A DNA stretch of 64,000 bases from Thioalkalivibrio sp. K90mix (GCF_000025545.1 NC_013889.1:1915501-1979500); one strand, 5' to 3'; counted from the first letter of the stretch, positions 46,300 through 56,551 are shown. Notes: generated from the letters alone by a model not told the origin. Program-made: numbers and translations.

Positions 46300-47187
46300 C
46301 TACGGAAGATCCCGGGCATACGCGAGGAAGACCCCGTGGCCGCCGGATTCGAACTCCAGCCAGATCAGCGGCAGGTCGGGGAAGGCCTCCTCGACCGCGG
46401 GCTGGCTGTTGCCGACCTCGACGATCAGCGCGCCGTCCTCGGTCAGATGGCGGCGCGCATCGGCCAGGATGCGGCGCACGATGTCGAGGCCGTCCTCGCC
46501 GGCGGCCAGGCCCAGCTCGGGCTCGTGGCGGTACTCTTGTGGCAGCTCGGCCATGTCGCGGGCATCGACATAGGGCGGATTGCTCACGATCAGGTCGTAG
46601 CGATCCTCCGGCCCCAGCGCATCCAGGACATCGGAGTGTCGAACCTGCACGCGGTCACCAACATCATGGCGCTCGATGTTGCGCGCCGCGACGGCCAGCG
46701 CCGGTTCGGAGACATCGCTCAGATCGACCTGTGCCTGCGGCAGGGCCAGCGCCGTGGCGATGCCGATGCAGCCGCCGCCCGTGCACAGGTCCAGCACCCG
46801 CTCGACCGAAGCGGCCTCGATCCAGGGCTCGAACCCGACCGCGATCAGCTCCGCCAGGGGCGAGCGCGGCACCAGCACGTGCTCGTCGACAAAGAACGGC
46901 AGCCCCGCAAACCAGGCCTCGCCGGTCAGATAGGCCGCCGGCTTGCGCGTCTCGATGCGCGTGCGCAGCACCGCAATCACCCGCGTGCGTTCGGCCTCGC
47001 TCAGGTTCGACGACCACCAGCTCTCGGGCAGATCCAGCGGCAGATGCAGCGTATGCAGCACCAGCCAGGCGGCCTCGTCGAAGGCGTTGTCCGTCCCGTG
47101 GCCGAAGCTCAGCCCGGCCGCGCGAAACTGGCTCGCGCCAAAGCGGATGAAGTCGCGCAGCGTGCGCAGTCCTGTGGTGGATTCCAT
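46300..47187 (-). CDS. prmB: Ribosomal protein L3 glutamine N5-methyltransferase
   Basis: A 295-residue protein matching PrmB throughout: LSFGHGTDNAFDEAAWLVLH, VDEHVLVPRSPLAELI, VLDLCTGGGCIGIATALALP (SAM), LIVSNPPYVDARDM (NPPY glutamine site) and EYRHEPELGLAAGEDGL. The start at 47187 is chosen by analogy and an AAAGG upstream; ATG 47223 is in frame. It methylates L3. Confidence 0.95.
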   Translation of the reverse strand: MESTTGLRTLRDFIRFGASQFRAAGLSFGHGTDNAFDEAAWLVLHTLHLPLDLPESWWSSNLSEAERTRVIAVLRTRIETRKPAAYLTGEAWFAGLPFFVDEHVLVPRSPLAELIAVGFEPWIEAASVERVLDLCTGGGCIGIATALALPQAQVDLSDVSEPALAVAARNIERHDVGDRVQVRHSDVLDALGPEDRYDLIVSNPPYVDARDMAELPQEYRHEPELGLAAGEDGLDIVRRILADARRHLTEDGALIVEVGNSQPAVEEAFPDLPLIWLEFESGGHGVFLAYARDLP

Positions 47188-47265
47188 TTGGGCCTTTCCC
47201 ATTGGCGTGGGGGCCGTCATCATACCGGCTCGCTTTCGTCCCGTGCGTCCGAACCGAGTATTCCG

Positions 47266-48120
47266 ATGAGTGCCCTAGACCCCTGGCTGGCCCGAGCTTC
47301 CTACCTGCTGCCGCAACACGCGCTGTCGCGGGTCGTGCACCGCCTGGCACGCATCGAGAGCCCGCGTGTGCAGCCGCTGCTGCGCTGGTTCGTGCGTCAG
47401 TACGAGCTGAACATGGACGAGGCGGCGGAGCCCGACATCGCGGCCTATCCCAGTTTCAATGCCCTGTTCACGCGCGCACTGCGCGAAGATGCCCGCCCTC
47501 TGGCGGGTGACGACAACACGGTCGTCAGCCCCGCGGACTCCCGAGTCAGCGCGGCCGGCCGCATCGAGGCCGGCCAGATCTTTCAGGCCAAGGGCCACCA
47601 CTACACGGTGCGGGAACTTCTGGGCGGGGAGGAGGACCTGGCCGAACCGTTTCGGCACGGCTACTTCGTGACGCTCTACCTGTCGCCGCGTCACTACCAC
47701 CGCCTGCACATGCCACTGACCGGTACGCTGACCCACATGCTGCATGTACCCGGCCGGCTCTTCTCCGTCGCGCCGCGCATCGTGCGCCATGTACCGCGCC
47801 TGTATGCCCGCAACGAACGCGTGGTGGCCTGTTTCGACACCCACTTCGGGCCGATGGCCGTCGCCTTGATCGGGGCGCAGAATGTCGGCTCCATCGAGAC
47901 GGTCTGGGCGGGCGAGGTGACGCCACCGGCTGGGCAGCCCTACAGCTGCAGCGAATATCCGGATCGCGAGATTACGCTCGAGCGCGGGGCCGAGATGGGG
48001 CGCTTCAACCTCGGCTCGTCGGTGGTCCTGCTGCTGCCGGATCATCCGCTAGAGTTGGGCGCGCACCTGACGCCGGAGACCGAGGTGCAGGTCCGCGGCG
48101 CCCTCGGCCGCTTCTACTAG
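47266..48120 (+). CDS. psd: Phosphatidylserine decarboxylase proenzyme
   Basis: A 284-residue membrane-associated enzyme making phosphatidylethanolamine. SFNALFTRALREDARPL, SPADSRVSAAGRIEAGQ, YLSPRHYHRLHMP and the self-cleavage site FNLGSSVVLL (Gly-Ser bond gives the pyruvoyl group; LGSS replaces LGST) are visible. Divergent from prmB. Confidence 0.96.
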   Translation: MSALDPWLARASYLLPQHALSRVVHRLARIESPRVQPLLRWFVRQYELNMDEAAEPDIAAYPSFNALFTRALREDARPLAGDDNTVVSPADSRVSAAGRIEAGQIFQAKGHHYTVRELLGGEEDLAEPFRHGYFVTLYLSPRHYHRLHMPLTGTLTHMLHVPGRLFSVAPRIVRHVPRLYARNERVVACFDTHFGPMAVALIGAQNVGSIETVWAGEVTPPAGQPYSCSEYPDREITLERGAEMGRFNLGSSVVLLLPDHPLELGAHLTPETEVQVRGALGRFY

Positions 48121-48938
48121 CTTCCCCCTGCCGGCCGGTTTCCGCACCCGTCCTGACACAGCCCCGCCTGTGCTCGGTTGCCAGCGGCGTTCAGGCTGGT
48201 CCCGGTTCATCATCCGGTTTTTACGTGCTTTCGGTCCGCCGCCTGCCAAGCGCTCTCTCGCGAGCGCACCGCGAGGTACTTTCTTGCTTGCCCAAGAAAG
48301 TACCCAAAGAAGGGCACCCGGATTCCGCCCGGGAACCTTGCTCCAGGGCCCTCGGGCCGGCGGCGCTGAAACTCGCTGCGCTGTCGCTCCGCTCAGACAG
48401 TCAGCGCCTTCTCCCGGCCCGAGGACCCCTCCGCAAGGGGCTTCATACGGGGGGATAAGGTCAAGACAACGGCGGTCCTGACGTTTGTGCCAATGGATGG
48501 AGGCAAGGTATTCCGACATCCTGGGCACGCGCGGCCTTCGGCCTTGGCATGCCGCGCCCGCCAGCGGGCGCCGGGGAGGCAGGTAGGATGCGGATGAGCG
48601 CAGCGAATCGCATCAGAGTTTCCCCGGCGTGGGAATGGTGCGTTTCGCTGCGCTCAACGCACCCTACAGCTCGGGGCTTAGGACAGGTACGGGGACACCG
48701 TCGGTTTTGGCCTACCCTCCCGATATGAGCCCCTTGTGGAGGGCGTGACAGGCCGGCCGATTCAAAATAGAAACGGGGCGCTGACTGTCTGAGCGAAGCC
48801 AAAGGCGCAGCGAGTTTCAGCGCCGCCGGCCTGGCGCGCCCGGAGCAAGGTCCCCGGGCGAATCCCGGGCGTGTTTCTTGGTTCCTTCTTTGCACGAGCA
48901 AAGAAGCCCGTTTTTGATTAAGAACTGGCGCGGCGCGG
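48121..48938. repeat. 818-nt gene-free gap: long inverted repeat around a BIME
   Basis: The left arm (~48320-48455) and right arm (~48705-48870) are imperfect inverted repeats of each other: GAAACTCGCTGCGC against GCGCAGCGAGTTTC, TCAGACAGTCAGCGCC against GGCGCTGACTGTCTGA, CCGGGAACCTTGCTCC against GGAGCAAGGTCCCCGG. A hairpin GGTACTTTCTTG/CAAGAAAGTACC is at 48275-48304. The middle holds the GTAGGATGCGG...GCACCCTAC BIME (48586-48666). No gene is supported. Confidence 0.8.
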
Positions 48939-49505
48939 TCAGTCGTGGGCGGCGGCGGGGGGGAGCTGGATGAAGTGTTCGCGGTAGACGCGGAGTTCGT
49001 CGATGGAGTCGCGGATGTCCTGCAGCGCCTGGTGCGAGGCGTTTTTCTGAAGCTTCGCAATCACATCGGGCGCCCAGCGTCGGGCCAGCTCCTTGAGCGT
49101 GGAGACGTCCAGGTTACGGTAATGGAAATAGGCCTCCAGCTCCGGCATCAGGCGCGCCATGAAACGCCGATCCTGGCAGATGGAGTTCCCGCACATCGGC
49201 GACGCCCCCTTGGGCACATAATCGGATAGAAAGGCGATGGTCTCACGCTCGGCGGCGGCCGCGTCGGTACTGCTATGGCGGATGCGCTCGATCAGACCCG
49301 ACTCACCGTGCGTACGCCGGTTCCACTCGTCCATCGCCTCCAGTACTTCGGTCGGCTGATAGATCGCCAGCACCGGGCCCTCCGCCAGGATGTTCAGCTC
49401 CTTGTCGGTGACGATGGTCGCCACCTCGATGATACGGTCGTTCTGGGGATCCAGGCCGGTCATCTCGAGATCGATCCAGATCAGGTTTTCGGCGCTCGCT
49501 GCCAT
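48939..49505 (-). CDS. orn: Oligoribonuclease
   Basis: A 188-residue DEDDh 3'-5' exonuclease that clears short RNA and pGp[21 protein letters not shown] gives the first [22 protein letters not shown] and HRALQDI-type [12 protein letters not shown] the others. AGGAG 5 nt upstream fixes the start at 49505 rather than 49520 or 49556. Confidence 0.96.
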   Translation of the reverse strand: MAASAENLIWIDLEMTGLDPQNDRIIEVATIVTDKELNILAEGPVLAIYQPTEVLEAMDEWNRRTHGESGLIERIRHSSTDAAAAERETIAFLSDYVPKGASPMCGNSICQDRRFMARLMPELEAYFHYRNLDVSTLKELARRWAPDVIAKLQKNASHQALQDIRDSIDELRVYREHFIQLPPAAAHD

Positions 49506-49596
49506 GCCCGCTCCTTTCATATGCGCAGGAAGTCTATCATCATGGCCAGGGGCCACGCGGTTCCAACGGACTCATTCCCCTTGTAAGGAGGGAATC

Positions 49597-49908
49597 ATGC
49601 GACTGATCACCTCAAGCCTTGCCGCCCTGACCCTGGGCCTCGGGTTTTCCCTGGGTACGGCCCAGGCCGATGACATTCAGAAGGGCAAGAACCTGCATCA
49701 GGACAACTGCATCAGCTGCCACGCCGACATGGTCGGTGGCGACGGTACCGACCTGTACACGCGTGACAACCGGATCGTCGGCGACTATGACCACCTGGTC
49801 CGGCAGGTGAACAACTGCAACGCACAACTGGGTACCAACTGGTTCGACGACGAGATCGAGGCCGTGGTGGCTTACCTCAACGCGGAGTACTACCAGTTCG
49901 ATGAGTGA
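49597..49908 (+). CDS. Small monoheme cytochrome c
   Basis: A 103-residue periplasmic protein: signal peptide RLITSSLAALTLGLGFSLG-TAQA, heme-binding CISCH, ADMVGGDG with a possible axial Met, and NNCNAQLGTNWFDDEIEAVV before a tyrosine-rich end. Fits small class I electron carriers common in sulfur oxidisers. AAGGAGGGAATC precedes the ATG. Its 3' end overlaps phhB by 8 nt; the functional link is unclear. Confidence 0.9.
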   Translation: MRLITSSLAALTLGLGFSLGTAQADDIQKGKNLHQDNCISCHADMVGGDGTDLYTRDNRIVGDYDHLVRQVNNCNAQLGTNWFDDEIEAVVAYLNAEYYQFDE

Positions 49909-50236
49909 TCTTAAGACCAAGCACTGCCAGGCCTGCGAAGGGTTCACCGAGCCGATGTCACGCGAGGACGCCGAGCGCGGCCTCGGCCAGCTGGACAGCC
50001 ACTGGGGCATCGACGAGGCCGGTCGCAGCATCCAGCGAAGCTTCAAGTTCAAGAACTTTCACGAGACGATGGCATTCGTGAACGCGGTCGCCTGGATCGC
50101 CCATGTGGAAGACCATCACCCGGACATGGCGGTGGGCTACAACCGTTGCTCGGTGCAATTCTCGACCCACGCGGTGGGCGGTCTGACGGAAAATGACTTG
50201 ATCTGCGCCGCCCGTATCGATGCGTTGTTCGACTAG
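49901..50236 (+). CDS. phhB: 4a-hydroxytetrahydrobiopterin dehydratase (PCD/DCoH)
   Basis: A 111-residue protein with the PCD signature: FKNFHETMAFVNAVAWIAHV followed by EDHHPDMAVGYNRCSVQF and FSTHAVGGLTENDL. It recycles 4a-hydroxy-pterin; without a visible phhA it may act in other pterin (moco) metabolism. Confidence 0.93.
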   Translation: MSDLKTKHCQACEGFTEPMSREDAERGLGQLDSHWGIDEAGRSIQRSFKFKNFHETMAFVNAVAWIAHVEDHHPDMAVGYNRCSVQFSTHAVGGLTENDLICAARIDALFD

Positions 50237-50263
50237 CCCGCTGACCAGCACGACCCCGGCACC

Positions 50264-50294
50264 GGCCGGTTCAGGCTCTTGAGCCGGACCGGCC
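50264..50294 (+). promoter_or_regulatory. Stable hairpin over the rsgA start codon
   Basis: GGCCGGTTCAGGCTC and GAGCCGGACCGGCC form a strong stem whose two-base loop lies next to the TTG start (50279-50281). No U-run follows, so it is not a simple terminator of phhB; it may limit initiation. Confidence 0.5.
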
Positions 50295-51163
50295 GGGTTC
50301 ACGCCCGCCACAATCAGATGGCCGACATCGCGGCGCCGGAGGACGCGGAGCCGCGCCGAATCCGACTGCACCGACGCCAGAAGGATCTCGCCTGTGGCGA
50401 TCGCGTGGAGATGGACGCGGCCGGCGAGCAGATTCAGCGGCGCCTGCCCCGGGACAACACCCTGGTGCGCCAGGACGGCTTTGGCCGGCGCAAGGTCATC
50501 GCGGCCAACATCGACACCGTCTGGATCGTGATCGCGCCCTCCCCGATGCCGGCGCGCTACCTGATCGACCGTTTCCTGGTCGCGGTGTACAACCTTCCCG
50601 CACGGCCACGGATCCTGGTGAACAAGCAGGACGCGGGACCTGCTGCGCCCTCGGACTGGCTGGCGCCGTACGCCCACCTGGACCTCGACCCTCTGCATGT
50701 CAGCGCGCGCAGCGGCTACGGGCTGGACGCCCTGGCCGAGGCGGCCCGGGGGCATACCAACATCCTGATCGGACAGTCCGGGGTGGGCAAATCGTCGCTG
50801 ATCGCCGCCCTGCTGGAGCGTCATGGCAGCGGTGATATCAAGCTTCCGGAGACGGGGGATCTCGCGGCGTCCGGCGAGGGCCGCCACACAACGGTCACGG
50901 CACAGTGGTACTCATTGACAGGGGGTGGCGCCTGGATCGACTCGCCGGGTGTGCGCGACTTTACGCCGGAACTGGAATCCATCGATGCGCTGGTACGCGG
51001 GTTTCCGGATATCGAAGCGCTTGGCGAGGGTTGCCGATTCCGCAACTGTCGGCACCAGACCGAACCCGGCTGCGCGGTAAGGGAGGGCGTTGATCAAGGC
51101 ACCCTGCCCGCGGCACGGCTCGAGGCCTGGACTGCACTGCTGGGGACGCTGGAGAAACGCTAG
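50279..51163 (+). CDS. rsgA: Ribosome small-subunit biogenesis GTPase RsgA
   Basis: A 294-residue circularly permuted GTPase. An OB-like start (TGRVHARHNQMADIA, CGDRVEMDA) is followed by NKQDAG (G4), GQSGVGKSSLIAAL (G1), HTTVTAQWY (G2), DSPGVRDFTPE (G3) and the zinc set CRFRNCRHQTEPGC. It matures 30S subunits. An in-frame stop at 50243 leaves only the TTG at 50279 (or ATG 50318), so the basic N-terminal extension of E. coli RsgA is absent. Confidence 0.92.
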   Translation: MSRTGRVHARHNQMADIAAPEDAEPRRIRLHRRQKDLACGDRVEMDAAGEQIQRRLPRDNTLVRQDGFGRRKVIAANIDTVWIVIAPSPMPARYLIDRFLVAVYNLPARPRILVNKQDAGPAAPSDWLAPYAHLDLDPLHVSARSGYGLDALAEAARGHTNILIGQSGVGKSSLIAALLERHGSGDIKLPETGDLAASGEGRHTTVTAQWYSLTGGGAWIDSPGVRDFTPELESIDALVRGFPDIEALGEGCRFRNCRHQTEPGCAVREGVDQGTLPAARLEAWTALLGTLEKR

Positions 51164-51182
51164 ATTCGAGAACAGCGCATCG

Positions 51183-52076
51183 CTAGAACGTCAGCCCCAT
51201 CTCCACGCCGACCACCGAGGAAGACGCGTCGCCGCGGGTGCTCTCGAAGTCGAGGCGGTCGGACATCCAGTCGCTCGAGGTGTTCAGCGAGTAGTCGTCG
51301 TAGTACAGGCTCAGCGACAACTCGGACTGGTTCTGCAGGCGCAGGCGGCTGTCGAGGCTGAGGTAACCCGCACTGCGGCCCAGCTCGCGATGACGGCCCC
51401 CGTAGCCGAAGCCGAGGGCATCGTCTCCACTCGTCAGTGACTGGCGCACGCCGACACGGAACTGACTGTCAAAGCGGCCGGACGCAAAGGTGGGACCAAA
51501 GCTGAGGTCGGTGAAATAGGCGGTCGATTCCGTCTCCGGGCCCAGGTCCGACCAACCCGGACGACTCTCCATACCGACTCCCAGGTTCAGGCCGTAGCCA
51601 AAACCGGCGCCCAGCTGCTGGTGGTAGGCCCCTTCCACCTCGAACAGACGGCTGGAGAGGACGCCCATGCCGGCCTCTTCACCCGGCAGGCCGCCGGTGG
51701 TCTCGGTGCGCAGCGTCAGCTGATAGCGCCAGTCGCGACTTGCCGAGGCGGGTTCCGGATCGGTCATCGGCAGGACGTTCGGCCCGGAGCGGGCCGCACC
51801 ACCGATCGGTTCCATGCCGACCGGATCCACCACGGTCCCGCTCTCGGACTCGTACGCGGCTTCTTCATCGGCGCGATCCGACCCGCCAAGCGTCGACTCG
51901 GTGCTGGTGGGGGTATACGTCAGGGAGTAGCGATCATCGGCATGCGCCACACTGGTGGTGGCCACTCCGAACAAGACGGCCAGTGCCAGCGCGATTGGCA
52001 CGCGAGCAGGCGCCAGCCGCGGGCTGTTGTCCCGCGCTGCTTGCCTGGCTTCACCGTGATGATTCCGTCGCGTCAC
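51183..52076 (-). CDS. Outer-membrane beta-barrel protein of unknown function
   Basis: A 297-residue exported protein. The GTG start at 52076 precedes a signal peptide (RVPIALALAVLFGVATTSVA-HADD). An acidic, probably flexible region (DRADEEAAYESESG) is followed by alternating beta strands (WRYQLTLRTETTGG, FGYGLNLGVGM, LRLQNQSELSLSLYYDDY) and a terminal Phe (VEMGLTF). I do not recognise the family; the C-terminal signature supports barrel insertion. Confidence 0.7.
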   Translation of the reverse strand: MTRRNHHGEARQAARDNSPRLAPARVPIALALAVLFGVATTSVAHADDRYSLTYTPTSTESTLGGSDRADEEAAYESESGTVVDPVGMEPIGGAARSGPNVLPMTDPEPASASRDWRYQLTLRTETTGGLPGEEAGMGVLSSRLFEVEGAYHQQLGAGFGYGLNLGVGMESRPGWSDLGPETESTAYFTDLSFGPTFASGRFDSQFRVGVRQSLTSGDDALGFGYGGRHRELGRSAGYLSLDSRLRLQNQSELSLSLYYDDYSLNTSSDWMSDRLDFESTRGDASSSVVGVEMGLTF

Positions 52077-52105
52077 GCCGTATCGTCCGTGTTGTGTTGT
52101 CTCGA

Positions 52106-52450
52106 TCAGCCCGGGGGCCAGCTCAGCGCGCGACCGCCCAGTACGTGCATGTGTACATGGTAGACCGTTTGTCCGCCGTCTTGGTTGCAGTTCATCACGG
52201 TTCGATAACCGTTTTCCGCAAATCCGCGATCGCGTGCAATCTGTGCCGCCACATGCGCCATGTGCCCGATGACCGGGGCGGTCTCGGCGGTGAGTTCGTT
52301 CAGGGTGGCGATGTGCTGTTTCGGGATCACCAGCACATGCGTCGGGGCCTGGGGATTCAGGTCTTCGAAGGCCAGGACCTGGTCGTCCTCGAACACGACC
52401 TTCGCCGGGATCTCCCCCGCGACGATCTTGCAAAAGATGCAGTCAGCCAT
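52106..52450 (-). CDS. hinT: HIT-family purine nucleoside phosphoramidase
   Basis: A 114-residue protein: CIFCKIVAGEIPAKVVFEDD, LAFEDLNPQAPTHVLVIPK and the histidine triad VYHVHMHVLGG. It hydrolyses AMP-lysine-type phosphoramidates. GGGAG precedes the ATG. Confidence 0.95.
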   Translation of the reverse strand: MADCIFCKIVAGEIPAKVVFEDDQVLAFEDLNPQAPTHVLVIPKQHIATLNELTAETAPVIGHMAHVAAQIARDRGFAENGYRTVMNCNQDGGQTVYHVHMHVLGGRALSWPPG

Positions 52451-52526
52451 CGTCGTCTCCCATGAACGGAGCGGATTTATATCAGGGAACGGTAATGGAT
52501 TCAACGCGCCACAGGCACGGGCGCGC

Positions 52527-53117
52527 TCAGTACTCGCGGCGTCCGGACAGGGCGTGCGCGAGGGTGCCCGCGTCAATGTACTCGAGCTCGCCGCCGGTGG
52601 GGATCCCCTGCGCGATCCGCGTGGCACGAATACCGTGACGCGCGGCCATCTCGGCCAGGTAGTGTGCAGTGACCTCGCCCTCGACCGAGGTGTTGGTCGC
52701 CAGGATCAGCTCGCGCACGCTGTCCTCCTGCAGACGCGCCTCCAGCCGATCCAGCCCCAGCTCTTCGGGGCCGATACCGTCCAGTGGCGACAGCCGCCCC
52801 AGCAGGACATGGAAGCGGCCGGTAAAGTCGGTCGCCGATTCGATGGCCATCACATCGCCCGGGCTCTCGACCACGCAGATCACGCCCGGGTCGCGCTCTG
52901 GATCCGCGCAGCGGGAACAGACCTCGGCCGTGGTCAGCGTGCGGCACACCTGGCAGTGGCCGACGCGCTCGACCGCCTGGTCGACCGCGCGCGCCAGCCG
53001 GCGCGCACCATCGCGGTCGCGCTCCAGCAGGTGCAGCGCCATGCGCCGCGCGGATTTGGCACCGACGCCCGGCAGGCAGCGTAGCGCCTGCACCAGCTCG
53101 TCGAGTTCAGCGTCCAT
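52527..53117 (-). CDS. recR: Recombination mediator RecR
   Basis: A 196-residue protein: helix-hairpin-helix [20 protein letters not shown], zinc finger [19 protein letters not shown], Toprim [15 protein letters not shown]. It acts with RecF/RecO at gaps. Part of the dnaX-ybaB-recR group. Confidence 0.97.
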   Translation of the reverse strand: MDAELDELVQALRCLPGVGAKSARRMALHLLERDRDGARRLARAVDQAVERVGHCQVCRTLTTAEVCSRCADPERDPGVICVVESPGDVMAIESATDFTGRFHVLLGRLSPLDGIGPEELGLDRLEARLQEDSVRELILATNTSVEGEVTAHYLAEMAARHGIRATRIAQGIPTGGELEYIDAGTLAHALSGRREY

Positions 53118-53132
53118 TCGGTGCGGTCGGGA

Positions 53133-53459
53133 TCAGAACGGCAGCTTCATCCCGGCCGGCAGGCCCATGCCCTGGGTCAGACTGCCCATACGCTCCTGGG
53201 TGGTGGACTCGACCTTCTGCACGGCGTCATTGATCGCCGCGGCCACCAGGTCCTCGATCATGTCGCGGTCGTCCTCCAGCAGGCTGGGGTCGATCTTGAC
53301 CCGACGCACCGCGTATTTGCCGGTCATGAGCACACTCACAAGACCGCCACCCGCCTGGCCCTCGATCTCCATCTCGGCCAGCTCGGCCTGCATCTTCTGC
53401 ATGTCTTCCTGCATCTTCTGGGCCTGCTTCATCAGGCCACCCATGCCACCTTTCATCAT
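53133..53459 (-). CDS. ybaB: YbaB/EbfC nucleoid-associated protein
   Basis: A 108-residue DNA-binding dimer: [59 protein letters not shown] precedes the start at 53459; the ATG at 53480 is less likely. It sits between dnaX and recR as in E. coli. Confidence 0.95.
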   Translation of the reverse strand: MMKGGMGGLMKQAQKMQEDMQKMQAELAEMEIEGQAGGGLVSVLMTGKYAVRRVKIDPSLLEDDRDMIEDLVAAAINDAVQKVESTTQERMGSLTQGMGLPAGMKLPF

Positions 53460-53494
53460 GATTTCGCTCTCCTGCCCCACGCCGTGCGCGAGGG

Positions 53495-55258
53495 TTATCG
53501 TTCAATCGATTGCGACGCGGACGGCTCGTCACCCGCGCGGTCCTCGCGAATGCGTACCGTGCCCAGTTCGGCCCCGAAGGCCTCGCCCAGGGCCTGCACC
53601 ACCGGGTCCTCACGCATCGCCGTTTCGGCGCTAGCCTGACGTTCCGCTGCGTCTGCCGCAAGCCGCGCAGCGGGCGTGGCCTGCGAGGGTTGTGTCTGGT
53701 CGACAATCTCCAGCCGCACCGAGTGCCCGAGGCGTGTTTCGAGGGCCTCTTTCAGGCGCGTGCGGGTTCGATCGGTATAGAGCGTACCCGGGGCTACGGC
53801 GATCACGACGCTTTCGTCATCCAGTTGCTGCAATTCGCCATGTAGTGCGAGTTCTCGCACCGTGCCGGTCGGCAGACCTTCAGCGAAGCGATGCCAGTCA
53901 AAGGGCCCGGAGTCCGGCTCCGGGGACCTGACAGGCTCGGCATCCCGGGGGCGCGGCGCAGACTCGTTCAGTCCGATATCCGAACCGGGGTCCGGCTCGC
54001 GCACCCGCTCCTGAGCCCGCTCGCGCGGCGGCTCCGGGATGGGGGGCGGAGCCGACCGCATCGTGGCGTCGGGCCGGGCCGTGGCCGGATCCGCACTCGG
54101 GCCAGTTCGCGGTGCGGTGGCCGGGGTCCCGCCCTGGCGCTCAACGGACACGGCACCCTCGCCGGGACCTTCCGGCCGAAACGCCAGCAAACGCAGCAGG
54201 GTCATTTCCACCCCCATCTGCGCATCCGGCGCCCAGGGCAGATCGCGGGCCCCGTGAATCAGGATCTGGTAGGTCAGTTGCAGGGTCTCCGCGTCTATCC
54301 GGGCTGCGGTCTCGCGCGCCCAGCGCTCGGCGGCATCGTCGTCCTCGGCACCGCCCTCACCACGCACCAACTGCTCCACGGCCACGCGATGCACGAGGGC
54401 CGCCAGCTCGTCCAGCAGGCGCGACCAGTCGGGCCCCAGGCCCTTGAGCTCCTGCAGACCCTGCATCAGACCCGGGCCATCACCGGCAAAGGCCGCATCC
54501 AGCAGCCCGGTCAAGCGGGTACGCGGCAGCAGGCCCAGCATGTCGCAGGCATCGGACTCGGTCAGGCGGTCGCCGCCATAGGCGATGGCCTGATCAGTCA
54601 GGCTCAGCGCGTCGCGCATGGACCCCTCGGCCGCCTCGCCCAGACGCAGCAGCGCGCCCGGCTCGGCCTGCAGGCCTTCGGCCTCGAGGATGCGTGTCAG
54701 GTGCTCGGCGATCAGCGCCGGCGGCATCGGCTTGAGGTTGAACTGCAGGCAGCGTGACAGCACGGTGACCGGCAGTTTCTGCGGATCGGTCGTGGCGAGC
54801 AGGAACTTGACGTGATCCGGCGGCTCTTCCAGCGTCTTCAACAGGGCGTTGAAGCTCTTCTCGGAGAGCATGTGCACCTCGTCGATCAGGTACACCTTGA
54901 AGCGGCCCGCCGTCGGGGCGTAGGAGACGTTGTCCAGCAGCTCCCGGGTATCGTCCACGCGAGTGCGCGACGCGGCATCGACCTCAATCAGGTCCAGATG
55001 CCGACCCTCCGCGATCTCCACGCAACTGCGGCATTCGCCGCAAGGGGTCGCAGTGATACCGGTTTCACAGTTCAGGCAGCGTGCGAGAATTCGGGCGATC
55101 GTGGTCTTGCCTACCCCACGGGTTCCGGCGAACAGGTAGGCATGATGCAGACGATCCCCGCTCAGGGCATTGGCCAGGGCCCGCACCACATGCGGTTGCC
55201 CGACCAGGTCCTCGAAACGACCGGGACGCCACTTGCGGGCCAGAACCTGGTGACTCAT
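53495..55258 (-). CDS. dnaX: DNA polymerase III subunit tau/gamma
   Basis: A 587-residue clamp-loader ATPase. Walker A is [14 protein letters not shown], the zinc set [19 protein letters not shown], Walker [16 protein letters not shown], and the sensor region [16 protein letters not shown] proline/charged linker (~375-480) leads to the tau C-terminal domain. I see no A-rich slippery sequence like that giving gamma in E. coli, so a gamma form by frameshift is doubtful. Confidence 0.96.
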   Translation of the reverse strand: MSHQVLARKWRPGRFEDLVGQPHVVRALANALSGDRLHHAYLFAGTRGVGKTTIARILARCLNCETGITATPCGECRSCVEIAEGRHLDLIEVDAASRTRVDDTRELLDNVSYAPTAGRFKVYLIDEVHMLSEKSFNALLKTLEEPPDHVKFLLATTDPQKLPVTVLSRCLQFNLKPMPPALIAEHLTRILEAEGLQAEPGALLRLGEAAEGSMRDALSLTDQAIAYGGDRLTESDACDMLGLLPRTRLTGLLDAAFAGDGPGLMQGLQELKGLGPDWSRLLDELAALVHRVAVEQLVRGEGGAEDDDAAERWARETAARIDAETLQLTYQILIHGARDLPWAPDAQMGVEMTLLRLLAFRPEGPGEGAVSVERQGGTPATAPRTGPSADPATARPDATMRSAPPPIPEPPRERAQERVREPDPGSDIGLNESAPRPRDAEPVRSPEPDSGPFDWHRFAEGLPTGTVRELALHGELQQLDDESVVIAVAPGTLYTDRTRTRLKEALETRLGHSVRLEIVDQTQPSQATPAARLAADAAERQASAETAMREDPVVQALGEAFGAELGTVRIREDRAGDEPSASQSIER

Positions 55259-55334
55259 GCCTCCCCCGTCAGTGCAGTCTTCCGCGGGCCCGCGTGCGGG
55301 GCCATCACCGCAGGAATCGGGGCCGCAGGGAAAA

Positions 55335-55450
<116 letters not shown>

Positions 55451-55532
55451 ATAACGCGGTCCTCGAATCGAGGCGAACTCGAATCGGGGTGGCAAGCTTC
55501 CGGGTTTGGCCGGGTGACGTCAAGCATACGCA

Positions 55533-55569
55533 ATAGCTAGAAGCTAATAACACAATAGGAATATAAAAC
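55533..55569 (+). promoter_or_regulatory. OxyR-like binding site
   Basis: ATAG-N7-CTAA-N7-ATAG-N7-AAAC reproduces the spacing of the OxyR consensus (four ATAG/CTAT half-elements), with three of four elements good and the inner T/A of the first half matching (ATAGCTAGAAG). It is ~110 nt before the Prx-Grx gene. In Haemophilus the homologous fusion is OxyR-controlled. Confidence 0.5.
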
Positions 55570-55681
55570 TGGATCAATCGCCGGCCTGCCCTTACCTTGG
55601 GTCCCGTAGTCGGGAACTACCCCGGCCGAATAGAAATCTTCATCCCTGACAAGCAAACGCCAATTAACAGGAGAACACTAA

Positions 55682-56431
55682 ATGGAACTCGAAAATCGCG
55701 AAGGCCAACGCGTACCGGAAGTGACCTTCCGCTGCCGCAAGGACAACGACTGGAACGATGTGCGTTCGGAAGACCTGTTCAAGGGCCGCAACGTAATCGT
55801 CTTTGCCCTGCCGGGCGCGTTCACCCCGACCTGCTCCTCGGCCCACGTGCCGCGCTACAACGAGCTGGCGCCGGTGTTCAAGAAGCATGGCATCGACGAG
55901 ATCGTCTGCATCTCGGTCAATGACGGCTTCGTGATGGAGGCCTGGCAGGCCGACCAGCAGGCCGACCGCGTGACCTTTATCGCCGACGGCAATGGCGAGT
56001 TCACCGAACAGATGGGCATGCTGGTCGACAAGAGCGACCTCGGCTTCGGCTGGCGCTCCTGGCGCTACTCCATGCTGGTGCGCGACGGCGTGATCGAGAA
56101 GCAGTTCATCGAGCCGGACGAGCCAGGCGACCCCTTCGTGGTCTCCGACGCCGACACCATGCTTGCGCATATCGCGCCGGAGGCCGCCTGCCCTGAAGAC
56201 GTCGTCGTCTTCACCAAGCCGGGCTGCCCGTACTGCGCCAGCGCCAAGGAGATGCTGGAGAACGCCGGTCTCGAGTACGAGGAGATCGTGCTGGGCCGCG
56301 ATGCCAGCCTGCGCAGCCTGCGTGCCGCCACCGGCGCGATGACGGTCCCGCAGGTATTTGTCGGCGGCCACCGCATCGGCGGCTCGGAGGACCTGCAGGA
56401 GTGGATCTCCCGCGAGAAGAAGGCGGCGTAA
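55682..56431 (+). CDS. Peroxiredoxin-glutaredoxin fusion (PGdx)
   Basis: A 249-residue hybrid: Prx5-type peroxiredoxin (residues 1-~165, peroxidatic Cys in [16 protein letters not shown]) joined to glutaredoxin (~172-249, [30 protein letters not shown]). It reduces hydroperoxides using glutathione through its own Grx domain. It lies just upstream of glutathione reductase, which would regenerate the electron donor. AGGAG precedes the ATG. Confidence 0.96.
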   Translation: MELENREGQRVPEVTFRCRKDNDWNDVRSEDLFKGRNVIVFALPGAFTPTCSSAHVPRYNELAPVFKKHGIDEIVCISVNDGFVMEAWQADQQADRVTFIADGNGEFTEQMGMLVDKSDLGFGWRSWRYSMLVRDGVIEKQFIEPDEPGDPFVVSDADTMLAHIAPEAACPEDVVVFTKPGCPYCASAKEMLENAGLEYEEIVLGRDASLRSLRAATGAMTVPQVFVGGHRIGGSEDLQEWISREKKAA

Positions 56432-56501
56432 GCCGTCGAAGGCGTACCCGGGGCGGGGGCGGGGTCGTGCCCGTCCCGGGCGGCCACCCGAACTATGGGT
56501 G

Positions 56502-56551
56502 GCCATCCGCATCCGGACACCACCCAGCCCGGATGTCCGGATGCGGATGGC
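56502..56551. terminator. Hairpin between Prx-Grx and glutathione reductase genes
   Basis: GCCATCCGCATCCGGACA and TGTCCGGATGCGGATGGC are perfect 18-bp complements around a 14-nt centre. No U-run follows; it may attenuate read-through into gor or be a REP-type repeat. Confidence 0.7.

Noticed and set aside
53900-54200. Programmed frameshift in dnaX
   Set aside because: The linker region is GC-rich and I see no A-AAA-AAG-like slippery run.
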